This document shows positions 11,361 through 19,274 of a stretch of DNA of 64,000 bases, piece by piece. Below the pieces are notes generated by a model. The model worked only from the letters and a program-made list of their open reading frames with translations. It was not told where the DNA came from and searched no databases. The position numbers and the translations under genes were made by a program. The stretch comes from Rhodobacteraceae bacterium Alg238-R152 (GTDB lineage Bacteria > Pseudomonadota > Alphaproteobacteria > Rhodobacterales > Rhodobacteraceae), in the NCBI GenBank assembly GCA_900537125.1, contig UNRJ01000001.1, forward strand, positions 558,001 to 622,000. The letters run 5' to 3'. Position 1 is the first letter of the stretch, and every line of letters starts with the position of its first letter.

Positions 11361-11966
11361 TTACTTCGCCAGATCGGCTGCTTGCGCAACCCACTCAGGC
11401 TTCACTTTAACCGCATCAAAGCTCTCTACGTCAACTGCTGCCAGCTGTGCGTAAGAAGTGATGCCTGCGTCTGCCAGCTTTTTCGCTGCCGCCGGACCAA
11501 CACCAGTGATGGCGGTCAGATCGTCAGCTGCTGCGTCTGCGGCAGGTGCTACGGCTTTCTTGGCTGCTTTGGCAGGCTTGGCCGGTGCTGCAGCTGCTGG
11601 AGCGGATACGGAACCCGAACCGATAGCAGCTTTTACGCCAGATTTGTCTGCGCCAGAGGCCAAAATGTCGGTGATACGAACCAGTGTCAGTTTCTGACGG
11701 TGGCCCACGGTGCGCTTGGAGCTGTGCTTACGACGACGCTTCACAAATTTGATCAGCTTTTCGCCTTTGATCTGGTCGATCACGTCAGCTTGTACAGCGG
11801 CACCTTCAACGAAAGGCGCGCCGACAACGGTGTTTTCACCGCCAACCATCAGCACGTCGTTGAATTGAATCTTTTCGCCAGCGTCTGCAGCCAGTTTTTC
11901 GACACGCAGGACGTCGCCCGCCTGTACTTTATACTGTTTGCCGCCGGTCTTCAGGACTGCGAACAT
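11361..11966 (-). CDS. rplU: 50S ribosomal protein L21 with C-terminal helix-hairpin-helix extension
   Basis: Residues 1-102 are a normal L21 (MFAVLKTGGKQYKV; KVKRRRKHSSKRT-like basic segment; VRITDI). L21 binds 23S rRNA. The protein continues for another 100 residues: an Ala/Pro/Lys-rich linker and then a helix-hairpin-helix-like domain (LTAITGVGPAAAKKLADAGI) near residues 150-180. Extensions of this type are known in Rhodobacterales L21 proteins. The extension may touch RNA or DNA, but its job is unknown. Confidence 0.95.
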   Translation of the reverse strand: MFAVLKTGGKQYKVQAGDVLRVEKLAADAGEKIQFNDVLMVGGENTVVGAPFVEGAAVQADVIDQIKGEKLIKFVKRRRKHSSKRTVGHRQKLTLVRITDILASGADKSGVKAAIGSGSVSAPAAAAPAKPAKAAKKAVAPAADAAADDLTAITGVGPAAAKKLADAGITSYAQLAAVDVESFDAVKVKPEWVAQAADLAK

Positions 11967-12117
11967 GTCCTATTCCTTCGATCTTATCGCGTCCTTTGGT
12001 CCCGCGGCCCGAAAGCTTTGGCGTTATTGGCAGATGCCACCTCAAACAGCGCGCCCTGGTATGGGCTGTGTTACAAAAAAATCAGGCGCAAAGTGCATAC
12101 CTCACGCCAGATGGGGG

Positions 12118-12146
12118 CTTATCCTGTGGAAAACTGTTCAAGTCAA
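12118..12146 (-). promoter_or_regulatory. Possible sigma-70 promoter for rplU-rpmA
   Basis: On the minus strand TTGACT is followed after 17 bases by GATAAG. Transcription would begin near 12111, giving a leader of about 145 nucleotides before rplU. The -35 match is good and the -10 match is only partial. No other candidate in the gap is better. Confidence 0.35.
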
Positions 12147-12162
12147 GGCGTTTTTAGCGGTC

Positions 12163-13032
12163 CTACAGATCCTGTACCGGCTGGATGTCGCCCATGCGCA
12201 GCGCCAAAACCTCAAAGCGGTTCGACATAACCTCAAAATGCACCGCATTCATCAGCTCATACACGATCATCATGTCTGGGTGTTCCAACGCTTCGGTATA
12301 GTCAATCAACTCCTCAAGGGAGAAATCTCTATACGTATAGGCAGCATTGGCCAGAGAGGAGGTTTCGATGGCTTCGGCCATTTCATCGGAATTCTCTTTT
12401 AGGAGGGCGCGCAGCCCCTCCTCGTCCGTGCGTAGGTCGATCACCCCTGCGTAAGATGCTGCCAGAATAAAGCGCACTTGAATTTCTGTCATTGCTTGTG
12501 GACCAATGTCACTGGGATCAATGGCGTCGCTCATACGCCGAAACAGATCAATACGCGGATCGTTGTTTTCTTCCATGTCCGCCAACATGGCATTGCCCAC
12601 GAGGTCCTTTTCTTCGTCATCAGCCATGTGGCTGTCATTTTCGACGTCCACCAAACGCTGCCCCAAATCAGAGGCATAAAATGCCGCGGCATGGGCCAAC
12701 AGGTCATCGTCCAGCGTGGCTTCCAAGATGTCGATCGCCCGGTTTTGCATCAGGCTCGTGTCAAACACGTCTTCGGCCACGGAGGTCCATTGGGCGCCAA
12801 AATCACCTTGTTTCATGCCCAACAAATCCGGTGCAGACGTTGCAGATAAGGCAATTGAGTCAATCGCCACATCAAAACCAGTCACCTTCAAGAACGCAGC
12901 AACATTATCCCGGTCCGCCGCCTGTGCCAGAGACACCAGTGCAAACATGCACGTCAGAGCGGTCAAAGCCACCAGAAGCAGCTGTCTTTTGAATTGTTGG
13001 AACGGGGCCACGCGGGCGGAAGTCATGTACAT
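12163..13032 (-). CDS. Secreted DUF2059 protein
   Basis: A 289-residue protein with an N-terminal signal sequence (hydrophobic core LLLVALTALTCMFALVSLAQAA, cleavage after about residue 39). The mature part is all-helical and acidic and contains the DUF2059 pattern twice (AAFYASDLGQRLVDVEN; a weaker one near the C-terminus). DUF2059 proteins are periplasmic and uncharacterised. An alternative ATG lies two codons in. It stands alone between rplU and tRNA-Ser. Confidence 0.8.
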   Translation of the reverse strand: MYMTSARVAPFQQFKRQLLLVALTALTCMFALVSLAQAADRDNVAAFLKVTGFDVAIDSIALSATSAPDLLGMKQGDFGAQWTSVAEDVFDTSLMQNRAIDILEATLDDDLLAHAAAFYASDLGQRLVDVENDSHMADDEEKDLVGNAMLADMEENNDPRIDLFRRMSDAIDPSDIGPQAMTEIQVRFILAASYAGVIDLRTDEEGLRALLKENSDEMAEAIETSSLANAAYTYRDFSLEELIDYTEALEHPDMMIVYELMNAVHFEVMSNRFEVLALRMGDIQPVQDL

Positions 13033-13138
13033 GCGGCCAAGCTAAATCATTTGTTGCACAAAACAACGCAAATCCCACTTGCACCACATCACAAAGCCGA
13101 TTAAACGACGCCCTCACCAAGACCATGGTCTATCGGAC

Positions 13139-13228
13139 GGAGAGGTGCCGGAGTGGTCGAACGGGGCGGTCTCGAAAACCGTTGAGCCTTCACGGGTTCC
13201 CAGGGTTCGAATCCCTGTCTCTCCGCCA
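13139..13228 (+). tRNA. tRNA-Ser (anticodon CGA)
   Basis: A 90-nucleotide tRNA with the long variable arm of serine tRNAs. The acceptor stem GGAGAGG pairs with TCTCTCC (last pair G-U), the discriminator is G, and CCA is encoded at 13226-13228. The anticodon loop TCTCGAAA gives CGA, reading UCG. GGTTCGAATCC forms the T arm. Confidence 0.96.
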
Positions 13229-13452
13229 CCTTGGCTCTACCATATCCTATTTTTTGGCCGATATCGATACGTTCTTGGGTGTTTGTCATCACTAACAGGC
13301 TTCTCAGCTGACTGGTTTTCCGACGAAATCTTGCGCTTCCCGGTGATTTTAGTGGACCAAGCCGCTTCGACCTGCTCCGATAAATTCTACCGACACAGTT
13401 TTGTTTCGTGACGGCAATTAATTGAGAGCCCTATTGTTAAGAGGAACGCGCT

Positions 13453-13722
13453 GTGACCGGATTGGATTATTTTGCTTGGGTTGTTCTAATTGTACTCGTA
13501 GTCGCAACCATTGCTGTCTTTCTGACCTTGGCTATGCTGCCTGGAAAAATCGCAAAACAGCGGCATCATCCTTATGGCGAAGCCATAAATGTCGCTGGAT
13601 GGCTAGGCGCGATATTGGGGGGGGTGTTTTGGCCGCTTGCCTTGATTTGGGCCTTTGCTCATAAGCCGCCTTCGGAGGAGGATGCTTCAAGTGCAGGATC
13701 CGAAGGGGGGTTGCGCCAATGA
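13453..13722 (+). CDS. DUF3302 inner-membrane protein (YiaW-like)
   Basis: An 89-residue protein with two membrane helices. It shares the E. coli YiaW pattern: DYFAWVVLIVL near the start, then LPGKIAKQRHHPYGEAINVAGW, then a second helix. The start is GTG at 13453, preceded by GAGG. It overlaps the following membrane-fusion gene by four bases, the same pairing as yiaW-yiaV in E. coli. Role unknown; probably a small partner of the fusion protein. Confidence 0.82.
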   Translation: MTGLDYFAWVVLIVLVVATIAVFLTLAMLPGKIAKQRHHPYGEAINVAGWLGAILGGVFWPLALIWAFAHKPPSEEDASSAGSEGGLRQ

Positions 13723-14846
13723 TCGTTTTTATGACCCTAGGTTATGTAGCCTTGTTGTTTGTGCTCATCAAAATCCGCATTCTTCCCAATACCAAAGCGA
13801 CTTGGCTCTCAACCGTTGTTTGGGTTGTGGTTTTGTTCCTCTTTTTGTTCATTCCCATGCAATGGGGAGCGCCTTCCGGCCCCATCCGGGTGATGACCCG
13901 CGTCGTGCAAGTGCTTCCCAACGTGAGCGGCGAAGTGATCAATGTTCCAGTCCAGCCCAATGTTCCGCTTTCAAAAGGCGACGTTCTATTTGAAATTGAT
14001 CCAGAACCGTTTGAAATTTCCGTAAGTCTGGCCGAAGCCACGCTTGAACGTGTGAAGGCCCAGGCCGTTCAGGATCAAGACAATTTGGATGCAGCCAACG
14101 CTCAATTGGACCAAGCCGAAGCGCGGCGGATCCTTGCCAGACGTTTGTACGACGATGATGCTGAATTGGTTAAGAGTGGTACGATTTCCGAACAACGATT
14201 GGAAAAAAGGCAGGCAGAGTTGGATGCGGCCATAGGAGCTGTGGATCAGGCCCAAGCAACTGTGTCTCGATCCCTTGCAGAGCTGTCCGCAGTCACCGAG
14301 GATGGAACCGTTGCCAAAGTTGCTGAGGCTCAAGCCAACCTTCGTCAAGCACATTGGAATTTGCGAGAGACGACCATCACTGCGCCTTCGGACGGATTTG
14401 TGACTAACCTAGCTCTGGCGGTTGGACAACGTGTGACCAGCTTACCTTTGGCACCATCAATGGCGTTTGTAGACACCCGTGAAAAAGCGTTTGTCGCAGA
14501 GGTACATCAGATTTACCGACGCCACATAGAAGTCGGCCAACCGGTCGAAATCGCCTTCAAAACCCACCCCGGTACATTGGTGACCGGAACGGTGGGTAAG
14601 TTGTTTGATATCTCCTCTCAGGGACAGGCGGAGGTTTCTGGAGACGTATTGTCGGCGGGTGAAACCCGCGCGGACCCGTTTCTGATCCGCATCAAACTTG
14701 ATGACCCAGAGGTCGCTCAGTCTTTGTCGGCGGGCGCAGCAGGTACATTCGCGATTTACACAAAAAATGTGCAGGCCACGCATGTGATCCGGAAAGTTAT
14801 GATCCGCATGACTTCCATCTTAAACTACGTTAAAATTGGCCTGTAA
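13719..14846 (+). CDS. HlyD-type membrane fusion protein (YiaV-like)
   Basis: A 375-residue periplasmic adaptor with two N-terminal membrane segments (residues 1-18 and 27-45), a lipoyl/barrel half (VLPNVSGEVINVPVQPNVPLSKGDVLFEIDP), a long coiled-coil hairpin (about 95-215) and the second barrel half (ITAPSDGFVTNLALAVGQRV). Such proteins connect an inner-membrane pump to an outer-membrane channel, but no pump or TolC gene is adjacent. The DUF3302 partner is translationally coupled. Confidence 0.9.
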   Translation: MIVFMTLGYVALLFVLIKIRILPNTKATWLSTVVWVVVLFLFLFIPMQWGAPSGPIRVMTRVVQVLPNVSGEVINVPVQPNVPLSKGDVLFEIDPEPFEISVSLAEATLERVKAQAVQDQDNLDAANAQLDQAEARRILARRLYDDDAELVKSGTISEQRLEKRQAELDAAIGAVDQAQATVSRSLAELSAVTEDGTVAKVAEAQANLRQAHWNLRETTITAPSDGFVTNLALAVGQRVTSLPLAPSMAFVDTREKAFVAEVHQIYRRHIEVGQPVEIAFKTHPGTLVTGTVGKLFDISSQGQAEVSGDVLSAGETRADPFLIRIKLDDPEVAQSLSAGAAGTFAIYTKNVQATHVIRKVMIRMTSILNYVKIGL

Positions 14847-14905
14847 TCATAAGTTATTGAACAATTAAGTGACAAGAATCCAAAGGGGCAAGCCCCCGAG
14901 CTTTC

Positions 14906-15937
14906 TTAGTTGATCTGCAACAACTGCAGCGCTGCCAAAGTATCGTCATCCTCAATCAAACCCTCGGAAAGGTTTTGATGTTCTGACTCGGGCGCAATTG
15001 CAGCAAACTGCAGCGCAACGATATAGGCCAGATCTTCGTCCAGCAGGACACGCGCGGACAAGCTTTGGGAAATCAATCGCCGAATGGCGGTGTCTCCGGT
15101 TTGGAAATGGGTGGCTAGGGCTTGTACCAGCCCGCTTCGGCTGTTGTAGGAATACTGTCGCTTTGTCAGATGTGTGTCCACCAACCAGCCAAGTGCCGCC
15201 TCCCCGTCAAGCGCGATCAAACTTAGGGCATAGGCACCCAACATATCCCCATCATTTTTAACGTCTTGGGTGATGCGATGTTTGAGATACGTGCTCAGTT
15301 CCGGGTCTGGTTCACTGAAACCCAACAAGAGGATTCGGATGGCTCGAAGGTTCATCTCTGAGAGCACATCCAGGCGCGCGCGCAGGCGTTTGCTGTCTAC
15401 TTCCAAGTCTAGCTCTTGCAGAGAGGCATAGTCCACCAAATCGAGTTCTCGCAAAGCCAGCTCACGCACCTTTGTAGTCTTATGCCCCAGCAGCGCTGCG
15501 AAATACTGTGCGCGCGAAGAATGTCCGGCCTCCCACTTTGGAAGAGAACTCATAATATGTTGCAGCACCGGGTCGAACTCTGCGTCAACATAGGCCAATC
15601 GCTGCCATTCTCCGGTGTCAGCACTGCGGGCAAACAGCATTTGAGCGCTTGGGTTCAGATACATCTTCCGCCGTGTTGTGCTGTCGACGAGAAATGGAAG
15701 CGAGGTTACGGCCCCTGCACCACGCAACTGCTGCACAATTTCAAAACGAAACCGATCTGCGTCCGCGGGTCTCGCCAGCACTATCTGATCCGCTTCAATC
15801 AAGCGTTCCACCATTGTGGGTTGCGGCTGGTACCCATGAAAAGCGCAGGGCGAAGCTGGAGAGGCTGCCAGCACAGCAAAGGCGACGGCCAATACTGTAC
15901 CGCGTGTTAGACTGCCAAGCTGTCGATCAAAACCCAT
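14906..15937 (-). CDS. Secreted protein of unknown function, third gene of a PPIase-HupE operon
   Basis: A 343-residue protein with a signal peptide (VLAVAFAVLAASPASP, cleavage near residue 31). After it comes a Cys and a short strand-rich region (ADQIVLARPADADRFRFEIVQQLRG) faintly like netrin/TIMP-type domains, then a helical region that reads like HEAT-type repeats with many Leu/Ala. I do not recognise a family. ATG at 15937 overlaps the hupE-like gene by 11 bases, which argues for a shared function and fixes the start. Confidence 0.75.
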   Translation of the reverse strand: MGFDRQLGSLTRGTVLAVAFAVLAASPASPCAFHGYQPQPTMVERLIEADQIVLARPADADRFRFEIVQQLRGAGAVTSLPFLVDSTTRRKMYLNPSAQMLFARSADTGEWQRLAYVDAEFDPVLQHIMSSLPKWEAGHSSRAQYFAALLGHKTTKVRELALRELDLVDYASLQELDLEVDSKRLRARLDVLSEMNLRAIRILLLGFSEPDPELSTYLKHRITQDVKNDGDMLGAYALSLIALDGEAALGWLVDTHLTKRQYSYNSRSGLVQALATHFQTGDTAIRRLISQSLSARVLLDEDLAYIVALQFAAIAPESEHQNLSEGLIEDDDTLAALQLLQIN

Positions 15938-16937
15938 AGAGCCGTTCCGCAAGCCAAAAGGTGGCGATGGTGCCAATGGCATAACCTGCGACCAAATTGG
16001 CGTTACCCAACAATGCCTGAGACATCGCATTTAGGCGTTTAAGAGCAGCCATCAGTACAAAACCAACCAGCAGAACAACAGCCAGAAAAGCCAACTGTCC
16101 CAACTCCACACCCACATTAAACGCCAACAAGGCAAGCGCAATGTCGGCATCCGGCAATCCGATGTCTTGCAATGCACCGGCAAAACCCAACCCGTGCAGA
16201 AGTCCAAACGCAAAGGCCACAATCCAGGGCGCCTGTTCAGACAAGCGTAAATGGGCTTCATCCCGTTTCAGGATTTCAATTGCCAAAAACACAACCGACA
16301 AAGCGATGATAGCCTCAACCGGTGGACCGGGAATGGAAACATGCCCCAAAGCTGCCAACGCCAATGTGATGCTGTGAGCCACAGTAAACGCAGTGATTGC
16401 CCAGACCAGACGTCGTTTGCTACGGATCAAAAGAACCAAGGCAAAGACAAACAGAAGGTGGTCCCATCCCTCAAGAATGTGCTCAAATCCCAACACCGCA
16501 TAAGTCCAGCCAACTTGGAGCGTGGTTTGTGTCTCAGGTACCAGCAACACCGTCTGTTCGGAGGTCAACCGAGCGGTCACCGGTGCCTGATCGAGCAATT
16601 GAAACCGAACCAAAACATCTGTGTTTTGTACCTCCAGCCCCTCTATGGTCAGGCTCTGGCCCGCAAGGCCCTGAGCACAAACAGCTGTCCAATGCGCGTG
16701 CCATGCCGTACCGTCGGACACTGGGTTTGGTCCAATGTTGGGTGCACAATTGTCCGGCAACCGGGCATCAATCGACATCGGCACGCCTTTCACATCCGGT
16801 TTGCGCCAAAACACCTGATATATCTCTCGCTCCACCTGTCGAATATCGAGATATCCGGGATCAAGCTCATGCGCCGCGGCCTGCAGAGCCAATAACATCC
16901 CCCCAAGACCAATAAATAGAGCCCGAAGCCAGGTCAT
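15927..16937 (-). CDS. HupE/UreJ-family membrane protein
   Basis: A 336-residue protein with a signal peptide ending QAAAHELDPGYLD, an extracytoplasmic strand-rich domain (about 25-150) and six to seven membrane helices. The membrane half carries GFEHILEGWDHLLFVFALVLL, the His/Asp motif shared by HupE/UreJ nickel or cobalt permeases, and LLHGLGFAGAL. This two-part HupE/UreJ_2 form differs from classical HupE, and no hydrogenase or urease gene is nearby. ATG at 16937 overlaps the PPIase stop (ATGA). Confidence 0.85.
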   Translation of the reverse strand: MTWLRALFIGLGGMLLALQAAAHELDPGYLDIRQVEREIYQVFWRKPDVKGVPMSIDARLPDNCAPNIGPNPVSDGTAWHAHWTAVCAQGLAGQSLTIEGLEVQNTDVLVRFQLLDQAPVTARLTSEQTVLLVPETQTTLQVGWTYAVLGFEHILEGWDHLLFVFALVLLIRSKRRLVWAITAFTVAHSITLALAALGHVSIPGPPVEAIIALSVVFLAIEILKRDEAHLRLSEQAPWIVAFAFGLLHGLGFAGALQDIGLPDADIALALLAFNVGVELGQLAFLAVVLLVGFVLMAALKRLNAMSQALLGNANLVAGYAIGTIATFWLAERLYGF

Positions 16938-17776
16938 TGGCCAATCCAATTTTGCAGGGTGTCTTCGTTAGGCCGTGACACTTGATAAGCCTGAAGAAGC
17001 GCCGCTTCTTGTGCTTCGCGCAACTCATTTGCCAAACTGCTGCGCCAGTCGGACAAGACGCGGTCCCGCACTGCATCCAATTTAGGTGCGCTTGATGGCT
17101 GATACGCACCCACGCGCACCAAATGGGCCCCATAGCCCGACTGCACAGGGCCAGCCCACTGACCGACAGGTAAGACCTCCAGCTGATCAAACACGCCCCG
17201 TCCAAAAGCTCCGTCGACCTGCATTTTATCCGCCTGCGACATGGACCGTTGCAACAGGGTGGAGAGCCCCTCTTCCAACTGCGCTTCCCCGGAATTCAAC
17301 CCTGCCAGAATGTCTTCGACTTTGGCTTCATCGATCCCCTGCCCCAACCCAATTTGCTCAAAACTGATCAACGCCGGTGTTTGAAATTTGCTTGGATTAT
17401 CTTGTAAGAACTGCTGCAGAACAGCATCTTCCGGCACCGCCGATTGCGCAGCGGACGTGACCAAAAACGCCATCTTCTGGACCAGCCGATTGCGAACAAC
17501 GCCGTCACCTTGATCAAGGCCAAGCGCCCGGGCCTCGCGCACCAATACTTCATTGCGAATATACTGATCCATCAACATCTGCGCTTCGTCAGCTGTGGGG
17601 TCGCGCTTCATCTGTGCCTGAAACCGCGCTGACAATGCATCAAACACCCGCTCAGACACCACTATTTCATCCGCTTCAATAGATATCCTTTGACTGGGCT
17701 GCTGACTGGAAAACCATACAAAGATCACTGCACCCAAAACGGCAAAATGCAAAAAAGGTTCTTTTAAGATCGACAT
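16934..17776 (-). CDS. Membrane-anchored parvulin-type peptidyl-prolyl isomerase
   Basis: A 280-residue protein with an uncleaved N-terminal anchor (FLHFAVLGAVIFVWFS), a SurA/PpiC-like helical chaperone segment (about 30-115) and a parvulin-type C-terminal domain (VDGAFGRGVFDQLEVLPVGQWAGPVQSGYGAHLVRV). Parvulins in the periplasm help fold exported proteins. As first gene of a tightly overlapping operon it probably serves the HupE-like protein or the secreted third product. Confidence 0.85.
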   Translation of the reverse strand: MSILKEPFLHFAVLGAVIFVWFSSQQPSQRISIEADEIVVSERVFDALSARFQAQMKRDPTADEAQMLMDQYIRNEVLVREARALGLDQGDGVVRNRLVQKMAFLVTSAAQSAVPEDAVLQQFLQDNPSKFQTPALISFEQIGLGQGIDEAKVEDILAGLNSGEAQLEEGLSTLLQRSMSQADKMQVDGAFGRGVFDQLEVLPVGQWAGPVQSGYGAHLVRVGAYQPSSAPKLDAVRDRVLSDWRSSLANELREAQEAALLQAYQVSRPNEDTLQNWIGQ

Positions 17777-18094
17777 AATAAACTTTCATATATCATCACA
17801 TTTAGGCAGCATTCGGCCCCCAAAATCGGTGGTCAATACAGAGGGTATTTCCTTTATTTTATAGGATATTGGAGCCTACACTATCATCAAAATTCTCTTG
17901 GCTTTTAGTAGAGAGTATCGCGCAATTTGAGCCGTTGTATAGCGTTTTGTCGATCACAGAATGTGCATATCCCTGTTCTCAAAACCAGCGCGCTTGTTTT
18001 GCCACCAATGCACCTTTTTAGCGGCAGCTAGCAGCGCTATCCGGCCACTCACAGCGTGGAAACTAGGAGGCACTTCCAAACAGAGTGGAAAGCA
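17777..18094. other. A+T-rich gap upstream of the PPIase operon
   Basis: This gap of about 320 bases must hold the promoter for the minus-strand PPIase operon. I see no coding frame, tRNA or convincing dyad in it. Confidence 0.5.
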
Positions 18095-18131
18095 AAAAAG
18101 CCCTTAAGTCGCTAGGACCTAAGGGCTTTTT
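18095..18131 (-). terminator. Terminator downstream of tRNA-Asn
   Basis: The segment around 18097-18110 (AAAGCCCTTAAGTC) pairs with 18115-18130, with one mismatch, around a short loop. A/T runs on both flanks make it usable in either direction; the tRNA-Asn transcript is the likely client. Confidence 0.75.
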
Positions 18132-18132
18132 A

Positions 18133-18207
18133 TGGCTCCGGCGGTAGGGATCGAACCTACGACCAATTGATTAACAGTCAACTGCTCTACCGCTGAGCTA
18201 CGCCGGA
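18133..18207 (-). tRNA. tRNA-Asn (anticodon GTT)
   Basis: A 75-nucleotide tRNA including encoded CCA. The acceptor stem TCCGGCG pairs with CGCCGGA, the discriminator is G, and the anticodon stem-loop TTGACTGTTAATCAA gives GTT. D and T arms are canonical. Confidence 0.97.
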
Positions 18208-18318
18208 ACATTTTGTATCTGCCAGAGTGTGTCTCTGAAGATGTGGCGGGGTATAGCTTTGGTTTTCGGGGACGTCCAGAGGCTTTTGGGAAGTTTTTTG
18301 CATTTCTCTCAAAAAATT

Positions 18319-19233
18319 TCAGCGAAGTTCAAAAATCGACTCCGCGCTCAGCTTGCCAAACACAGAAACTCTTCTTTTTCCTTGCAAATCAATAAGGTGT
18401 GCAAAAACGTTGCGCGTAGCCGCTGGCAGCAGAGCAGCGGGTGTTTCCACATAGATCTGCCTTGCAAGTGCCTCTGCTGTGGCCGGAGCGGCTGACAAAG
18501 CCTTAAGAATATCAGCTTCGCGCGCCTTGCGGTGGGACATCAACCAGTCCAAGCGTTCCGCAGGTGATTCAATGGGGGCCCCATGGCCCGCATGGAACAC
18601 GCGCCATGGTCGGGACCGCAGTTTTTCGCACGACCGCATAAAATCCGTCAGGTCCCCGTCGGGCGGCGAAACAAGGGAACTTGCCCAGCCCATCACGTGG
18701 TCCCCGACAAAACACATATTCCCCATCGCAAGAGCAATGTGGTTGCCAAAATGGCCAGGCGTGTGGAGAACTTCTAATGCCCAATCAGGACCCTCGATCA
18801 TGTCCCCCTCTGCCACATGCCGGTCCGGGAAGAAATTGACGTCAATCCCCTCCCCACCTCCGGCCATTCCAGACTTCGACAGATTTTGCATAACTGTGCT
18901 GCGGCCCGCTTCTGGACCTCCAAATGCCAGTACCGGTGCACCTGTTTCACGAGACAACGCAGCGGCAAGCGGGGAATGGTCGAGATGCGCATGTGTCACA
19001 ATAATGTGAGAGATATGCTGCCCTGCCCCGACCCCGGACAAAATTGCCTCTAGATGAATGTCGCTATCTGGGCCCGGATCGATAACTGCGAGCGATGTTG
19101 TGCCGATCAGATAAGTGTTGGTCCCCCGAAACGTCATCGGTGACGGGTTGGGGGCAACGATGCGGCGCACCATTGGTTCCAGCTCCACAACATCGCCCGG
19201 TTCGGGGTTGAAAGCCATCATCTGCGCGTCCAT
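18319..19233 (-). CDS. MBL-fold metallo-hydrolase (LACTB2-like)
   Basis: A 304-residue metallo-beta-lactamase-fold protein. The metal-binding motif THAHLDHS is near residue 81, with later ligands in HTPGHFGNH and FVGDHVMG, and a C-terminal winged-helix-like extension (from about 225) as in LACTB2-type proteins, which are RNases or thioester/lactone hydrolases. The exact substrate is not evident. It is divergent from the sensor kinase gene with 41 bases between starts. Confidence 0.85.
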   Translation of the reverse strand: MDAQMMAFNPEPGDVVELEPMVRRIVAPNPSPMTFRGTNTYLIGTTSLAVIDPGPDSDIHLEAILSGVGAGQHISHIIVTHAHLDHSPLAAALSRETGAPVLAFGGPEAGRSTVMQNLSKSGMAGGGEGIDVNFFPDRHVAEGDMIEGPDWALEVLHTPGHFGNHIALAMGNMCFVGDHVMGWASSLVSPPDGDLTDFMRSCEKLRSRPWRVFHAGHGAPIESPAERLDWLMSHRKAREADILKALSAAPATAEALARQIYVETPAALLPAATRNVFAHLIDLQGKRRVSVFGKLSAESIFELR

Positions 19234-19274
19234 GGTCTTCCTCTCAAAGGATTGTCTTATGGCAAGGTGTACGC

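Noticed and set aside
13229-13452. An additional gene after tRNA-Ser
   Set aside because: Open frames here run through the tRNA or lack a start context, and nothing resembles a family.
14847-14905. Terminator after the YiaV-like gene
   Set aside because: The GGGG-caag-CCCC hairpin is only four pairs and has no T-run.
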